Assembly: GCF_004348725.1 (NCBI RefSeq)
Contig: NZ_SMKR01000021.1
Coordinates: 1 to 57,802, forward strand
Direction: 5' to 3'
Length of the DNA: 57,802 bases
Source of the DNA: Kribbella turkmenica
GTDB lineage: Bacteria; Actinomycetota; Actinomycetes; Propionibacteriales; Kribbellaceae
The notes below the pieces were generated by a model. That model made no database searches, had not been told where the DNA came from, and saw nothing but the letters and a program-made list of their open reading frames with translations. The position numbers and the translations under genes are program-made. Below are positions 53,832 through 57,802 of this stretch, in pieces; position 1 is the stretch's first letter; each line of letters opens with the position of its first letter.

Positions 53832-55613
53832 ATGGCCAGGCGGAAAGCGCACAAGGACCCGGCGTGGGAGGCGATCCAGGTCGCGTGGGAGCGGATCGCC
53901 CGGCACCCGCTGTTCGCACCCATGGTGCACTGGGGCAGTACGCCGAACCGGAGTGAGAGCTGCCCGCCCGACGGCTGGGCGACGATCAACTCCAACGGGC
54001 AGATCATCACCCATCCGACGCGCCGTGCGACGCCGGAGGAGTGGACGTGGGTATTCGCTCATCTCCTCATCCACCTCGGCCTCGGGCACGCTGACAGCGA
54101 CCGGCCGGAGTCCGACCGAGCCTTCGCTGCGGCCTGTGACGTCGCGGTCAACCGCTATCTGCAGTCCTTGAAGCTCGGCATACCCGTGGTGGAGTTGCCG
54201 CCCACGTTTCCCGGGACCGGCGAGGAGGCACTCGCGCGACTCTGGCGTGGAGCCGGCGTACCCGCGGAGTACGACGGTCTGGGCGTGGCAGGCCCCGCTA
54301 CCGACGTACTCACGGCTCGGTGGAACGGATGGGGTCCACCGCCGAACTGGAGTGAGCTGTTCGCGGCCGGACTCTCCGCGGCAGCGGCGGCCGCCGTGGA
54401 CGTCGCCGGTGGCGCTCGGTCGTCGCTGTCGGACGCGCGGGGCGGACGAGACGCCTGGGACCTGGCGCTGGGCTGGTTCGTGTCGTCGTACCCGCTGCTG
54501 GGTGCGATCGCGTCGAGTATGACGGTCGTCGCCGAGGCGGAGCTGGCGCGTGGCTGGGACATCCAGGTGGCGGCGGTGAACGCGGCAACCGGCGAGATCT
54601 ACGTGAACCCCCTGGTGCAGCTGACCGAGAACGAGTGGCGGTTCGTGATTGCCCACGAGATGCTCCACGCCGCTCTGCGGCACGGGGACCGGGTGAGCGG
54701 GCGTGACCCGTACCTCTGGAATGTCGCGGCAGACCTGGTGATCAACGGCTGGCTGCTGGAGATGGGCGTCGGCATGATGCCGGCGGGGGCTCTGCACGAC
54801 CCGGTCCTGAAGGGGTTGTCCGTCGAGACTGTCTACGACCGGATCGCGACGGACCTGCGCCGCTACCGGAAGTTGGCGACGTTGCGCGGTGCCGGACTCG
54901 GCGACGTACTGGGCCAACCGCTGCCGCATGTAGGCGAGTCGCAGCGTGGCGCCGGACTGGACGACATCTACCGGCGTGCACTGAGCACTGGGCTGGCGTA
55001 CCACGACCCGGCACGTGGTCTGCTACCGGCGGGGCTTGTCGAGGAGATCCGGGCTCTGGACCACCCCGCGCTCGGTTGGGACGCTCAGCTCGCCAGGTGG
55101 TTCGAGGAGCACGTGCCGGCCAGGTCCCGGGTGCGGACCTACGCTCGGGCCTCCCGTCGCCAGTCCAGTACGCCGGACATCCCGCGGCCCGGGTGGATCC
55201 GACCGGTCGAGGTGGATCGATTGCCGACGTACGGCGTAGTGCTCGACACCTCAGGGTCGATGGACCGGGTGCTGCTCGGTAAGGCACTCGGCGCGATCGC
55301 GTCGTACTCGGTCGCTCGGGACGTGCCTGCGGCGCGGGTGGTGTTCTGCGATGCTGCCGCGTACGACGCGGGGTACGTACCGGTTGAGGCGATAGCCGGG
55401 CGAGTGCAGGTGCGTGGGCGGGGCGGGACTGCGCTGCAGCCGGGTGTGGAGCTGCTGGAGCGTGCTGACGACTTCCCGGTGGACGGGCCGATTCTGCTGA
55501 TCACGGACGGCCAATGCGACGTGGTGCGGGTGCGGCGGGAGCACGCGTGGCTGATCCCTGCCGGCGCAACGCTTCCCTTCACTGCTCGCGGCCCGGTGTT
55601 TCGCGTGCAGTGA
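53832..55613 (+). CDS. Metallopeptidase-like/VWA (DUF2201-type) protein with internal domain duplication
   Basis: A 593-residue protein. Residues ~65-115 and ~262-315 are two copies of one segment: EWTWVFAHLLIHLGLGHADS and EWRFVIAHEMLHAALRHGDR. The second has an intact HExxH zinc motif (HEMLH, 275-279, with His284); the first lacks the Glu (HLLIH, 77-81, His86). The C-terminal part is a VWA-like domain with MIDAS DTSGSM from Asp472 and LLITDGQ. Known DUF2201 proteins have one such peptidase segment plus VWA and are encoded beside MoxR. The true substrate is unknown. Confidence 0.82.
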   Translation: MARRKAHKDPAWEAIQVAWERIARHPLFAPMVHWGSTPNRSESCPPDGWATINSNGQIITHPTRRATPEEWTWVFAHLLIHLGLGHADSDRPESDRAFAAACDVAVNRYLQSLKLGIPVVELPPTFPGTGEEALARLWRGAGVPAEYDGLGVAGPATDVLTARWNGWGPPPNWSELFAAGLSAAAAAAVDVAGGARSSLSDARGGRDAWDLALGWFVSSYPLLGAIASSMTVVAEAELARGWDIQVAAVNAATGEIYVNPLVQLTENEWRFVIAHEMLHAALRHGDRVSGRDPYLWNVAADLVINGWLLEMGVGMMPAGALHDPVLKGLSVETVYDRIATDLRRYRKLATLRGAGLGDVLGQPLPHVGESQRGAGLDDIYRRALSTGLAYHDPARGLLPAGLVEEIRALDHPALGWDAQLARWFEEHVPARSRVRTYARASRRQSSTPDIPRPGWIRPVEVDRLPTYGVVLDTSGSMDRVLLGKALGAIASYSVARDVPAARVVFCDAAAYDAGYVPVEAIAGRVQVRGRGGTALQPGVELLERADDFPVDGPILLITDGQCDVVRVRREHAWLIPAGATLPFTARGPVFRVQ

Positions 55614-55677
55614 ACAGCATCGGCCCCGGGCGAACAGGTGTAGCCGGGCGACTCTGCTCGGTGACAGGTTGCTGGAC

Positions 55678-56886
55678 ATGGCGTGGGTCGTTCGCGGTGA
55701 GTTCAGGAAGCTGTGGGTCGGGCAACTGGTGTCGGCGTCGGGGAGTGCGATCACGACTGTCGCGTTGCCGTTGGTCGCGGTGGTGACGTTGCAGGCATCA
55801 GCTGTGCAGATGGGAGTGCTCGCGGCACTGACGGTGTTGCCACACCTTGTCTTCGGACTGCCGGCGGGGGTGTGGGTGGATCGGTGGTCGCTCCGGCGAG
55901 TGCTGGTGATGACGGACGTCGGGCGTGCGCTGGTGCTCGGATGCATCCCGGTGGCGGCGGTCGTTGGTGTGTTGCAGCTGTGGCAGTTGTACGTCGTAGC
56001 TGTGCTTGCCGGTGTGCTTTCGTTGTTGTCTGAGACGGCTTCGTCGACGTTGGTGCCGGCGTTGGTGCCTCGGGAGGAGCTGATCCGGGCGAACAGTGCG
56101 CATCTGCTCAATCTGAATGTGGCATCGACGGCTGGGCCGTCGGTGGCGGGTCTGCTCGTGCAGGTGCTGACTGCGCCGTTCGCGATCCTTTTCGATGCGG
56201 CATCGTACGTGGTGTCGGCGGTGGCGTCGTACCTGATCCGTGAGCCGGAGCGGTCGGCGGTCTCGCGGTCGTCAGGGGTGCGGGTGACCGGTGGGCTGCG
56301 GGCGATCTTCGGGAATCCGGTGCTGGCTCCGCTAGTGGTGAGCGCTACCGTCGGTGCGATCGCTGGAGCCTTGCTGGGACCGTTGATCGTCCTCTATCTG
56401 GTGCGTGAGCTCGACTGGGCGCCTGCTCTCGTCGGCGTGGCCATCACAGCCTCCGGAGTGGCGGCGGTCGTCGGCTCACTCGTCGCGCCGGCATGGATCC
56501 AGGTGGTGGGGCTCGGGCGCGGTTACCTCATCGGGCAGCTCGTCGCTTCTCTCACGGGGGCTGCGCTGGCGGTCGGCTTCGCGCCACTTGTCTTCGTCGG
56601 GCAGGCGTTGGCGGGCATGGGGATGTCGCTGTTCGCCGTACCGCAACGCACGCTGCGGCAGTCTCTGCTTCCGCCGCACCAGCTAGCTCAAGTGCAAGCC
56701 ACCTGGCGCACGCTGGTCATCGGCGGCCAATCCGTGGGCGCCCTCACCTCAGGCCTCCTCGCCACCACCCTGGGCCTGCGCACCACTCTCGTCCTGTCCA
56801 CCGTAGTGATGCTCGCCGGCACCCTCATCGCCTACCTGTCCCCGCTACGCCGACTACACACCCTCCCGAAAGCTGTCACCGCCTGA
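55678..56886 (+). CDS. MFS transporter
   Basis: A 402-residue protein with about twelve transmembrane helices. The loop between helices 2 and 3 reads PAGVWVDRWSLRRVLVMTD, the MFS signature, and FAPLVFVGQALAGMG lies in the second half. It resembles MFS exporters related to enterobactin or drug efflux proteins; substrate unknown. ATG 55678 is selected: CAGGTT ends 7 bases upstream and no Shine-Dalgarno is seen. It lies 64 bp after the VWA gene on the same strand. Confidence 0.9.
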   Translation: MAWVVRGEFRKLWVGQLVSASGSAITTVALPLVAVVTLQASAVQMGVLAALTVLPHLVFGLPAGVWVDRWSLRRVLVMTDVGRALVLGCIPVAAVVGVLQLWQLYVVAVLAGVLSLLSETASSTLVPALVPREELIRANSAHLLNLNVASTAGPSVAGLLVQVLTAPFAILFDAASYVVSAVASYLIREPERSAVSRSSGVRVTGGLRAIFGNPVLAPLVVSATVGAIAGALLGPLIVLYLVRELDWAPALVGVAITASGVAAVVGSLVAPAWIQVVGLGRGYLIGQLVASLTGAALAVGFAPLVFVGQALAGMGMSLFAVPQRTLRQSLLPPHQLAQVQATWRTLVIGGQSVGALTSGLLATTLGLRTTLVLSTVVMLAGTLIAYLSPLRRLHTLPKAVTA

Positions 56887-56914
56887 TTGCACACTCGCGG
56901 GCGGCACCCTTCGG

Positions 56915-57463
56915 TCAGTTCTCGACGGCGTGGGGGACTGTGCCGCCGGTGGACCAGGCGAGGTCGCTGATGATGCGCCGAGCTGAGGCGTCGAGCGTGC
57001 TCGTACTGTCGATCACCTGCTCGCCGGGTACGCCGAGAAGGTCGCAGGGCTGGTACCACCGCCGCAGTTGCTCGACGGTGACCTCCGACGGCGGCTTGGT
57101 GGCGTGACGCCGGAGGGTCTCGTCGAACGGGATCAGCAGGTAGTACACCCCGGTGTGGCCGGCATGGTCGGCGATCAGTTGCCGGACCATCTCGCCGTAC
57201 GTCGGGCTGTAGAGAATCCCCTCGAGGATCACGTGGTACCCGTGGTCGAGCGCGTACCGAACCGTCTGGTCGATCAGCCCGATGTTCGGCTGGCCGGGTC
57301 GATCGTGCTCCCGCAGCAGGGTCCGCCGCAGATAGTCCTGCTCCACCCAGGCGACCCCACGTCCCACCCGCCGGCGGACCTCCTGCGCCGTCGTGCTCTT
57401 CCCCGACGCGGAGCTACCTCGCAACACCACGAAGCGCGTCGTACCGTCCCCGATCCTCGCCAT
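56915..57463 (-). CDS. Small P-loop kinase-like protein
   Basis: A 182-residue cytoplasmic protein: FVVLRGSSASGKSTTAQEVR carries Walker A (GSSASGKST, about 16-24); VILEGILYSPTYGEM follows, as in zeta-toxin/chloramphenicol-kinase-like nucleotide-binding enzymes. A lid-like arginine segment (DETLRRHATKP) is present. The phosphate acceptor is unknown. TAGGGT ends 6 bases before ATG 57463 on the minus strand, suggesting a leaderless mRNA. It converges on the MFS gene. Confidence 0.85.
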   Translation of the reverse strand: MARIGDGTTRFVVLRGSSASGKSTTAQEVRRRVGRGVAWVEQDYLRRTLLREHDRPGQPNIGLIDQTVRYALDHGYHVILEGILYSPTYGEMVRQLIADHAGHTGVYYLLIPFDETLRRHATKPPSEVTVEQLRRWYQPCDLLGVPGEQVIDSTSTLDASARRIISDLAWSTGGTVPHAVEN

Positions 57464-57488
57464 CCCGAGACCCTAGACCGGGGGAGAG

Positions 57489-57802
57489 TCAACGATCCGA
57501 CGGCGGCGGCTCCCACCCGATCGATTGCGCCCACTCATCCGCGAACTGGATCGTCCGCCAGATGAACGGCCCCTTCGCCTCCACGTAGTCGCCGCGCTGC
57601 TTCGGCCCCGGAAACTCCGCGGCCAGCCCGCGCTTCAACTCGCCGTACTTCTGCGCGTGCTCAGGATGCGACCGCAGAAAGTCCCGGAACAGCAGGTTCA
57701 CCTGCTCCGAGAACGACCCAGTTCGCCGGACGTGCACATGCGTACGTCGCCCGCCCGGCGCCTCCCGGAAGTACCGCTTGGTCCGATCAGGATTCTCCAC
57801 CC
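57489..57802 (-). CDS. GrpB-family protein (UPF0157), 5' end beyond the window
   Basis: About 104 residues of the C-terminal part are in the window: RYFREAPGGRRTHVHVRRTG and VNLLFRDFLRSHPEHAQKYG are typical of the GrpB/UPF0157 nucleotidyltransferase-like family. The reading frame is open to the edge, so the start lies outside; the GTG at 57800 is probably internal. The exact reaction is not known for most members. Confidence 0.82.
   Translation of the reverse strand, partial: VENPDRTKRYFREAPGGRRTHVHVRRTGSFSEQVNLLFRDFLRSHPEHAQKYGELKRGLAAEFPGPKQRGDYVEAKGPFIWRTIQFADEWAQSIGWEPPPSDR

Overview
The window is a gene-dense, high-GC stretch of an actinomycete chromosome. Indicators are strong G/C bias at third codon positions, many GTG starts, many apparently leaderless genes, a mycothiol-linked thioredoxin-fold nitroreductase (35409-36005), an F420/deazaflavin-type oxidoreductase (40998-41438), a truncated haemoglobin of the GlbO type, and a paired dynamin-like GTPase operon. 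The overall gene set fits a soil actinomycete of the Kribbella/Nocardioides kind. That placement is inference, since no rRNA or marker phylogeny is available here. No phage, IS element, CRISPR array or rRNA was seen. About 58 protein genes and one tRNA are annotated.

Layout. 1-7.2 kb: tRNA-Arg(TCT), a PrsW-type membrane protease and a translationally coupled pair of dynamin-like GTPases, the first with an acidic N-terminal extension of about 600 residues. 7.2-13.4 kb: SRPBCC/ArsR stress-type cassettes, an SSB-like protein, EttA, a RibD-like reductase, an APH-fold kinase and a MarR regulator divergent from YceI. 14.1-23.7 kb: lipid metabolism. A TetR regulator is divergent from a coupled acyl-CoA dehydrogenase / thiolase / SDR operon; then come MaoC and FabG-like genes, two tandem hotdog thioesterases, GlbO and OsmC, with two paralogous GNAT genes in between. 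23.8-31.9 kb: GNAT, MscS channel, a DUF2157-like membrane protein, MalQ, then two secreted proteins (an AA10 lytic polysaccharide monooxygenase and an M15-like peptidase) and small membrane proteins.

32-45.7 kb: PepN, the Rv2466c-like oxidoreductase, a beta-lactamase-fold hydrolase, RpiB, a Nei-type glycosylase, a membrane PP2C phosphatase, a second SRPBCC/ArsR operon, a Ddn-like oxidoreductase, a CDP-alcohol phosphatidyltransferase, a DMT-type transporter, an AAA ATPase and another APH-fold kinase. 45.8-57.8 kb: a pentapeptide/DinB protein, an asymmetric heterodimeric ABC exporter, a large secreted beta-rich protein, a MoxR ATPase coupled to a metallopeptidase/VWA protein with an internal domain duplication, an MFS exporter, a small P-loop kinase and the end of a GrpB-like gene.

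Two things stand out. First, the two adjacent secreted-protein genes at 28621 and 29302 each carry a leader hairpin that buries the ribosome binding site. The stems differ by compensating base changes while the loop keeps the same nine bases, TCCGCCCCG. This looks like a structured regulatory RNA family and is the best candidate here for something undescribed. Second, the MoxR/VWA pair at 52762-55613 contains two copies of a metallopeptidase-like segment, one intact (HEMLH) and one without the catalytic glutamate (HLLIH). A window-wide pattern is also notable: about 22 genes have an NAnnnT box, usually TAGnnT, ending 6-8 bases before the start codon with no Shine-Dalgarno sequence, as expected for leaderless mRNAs.
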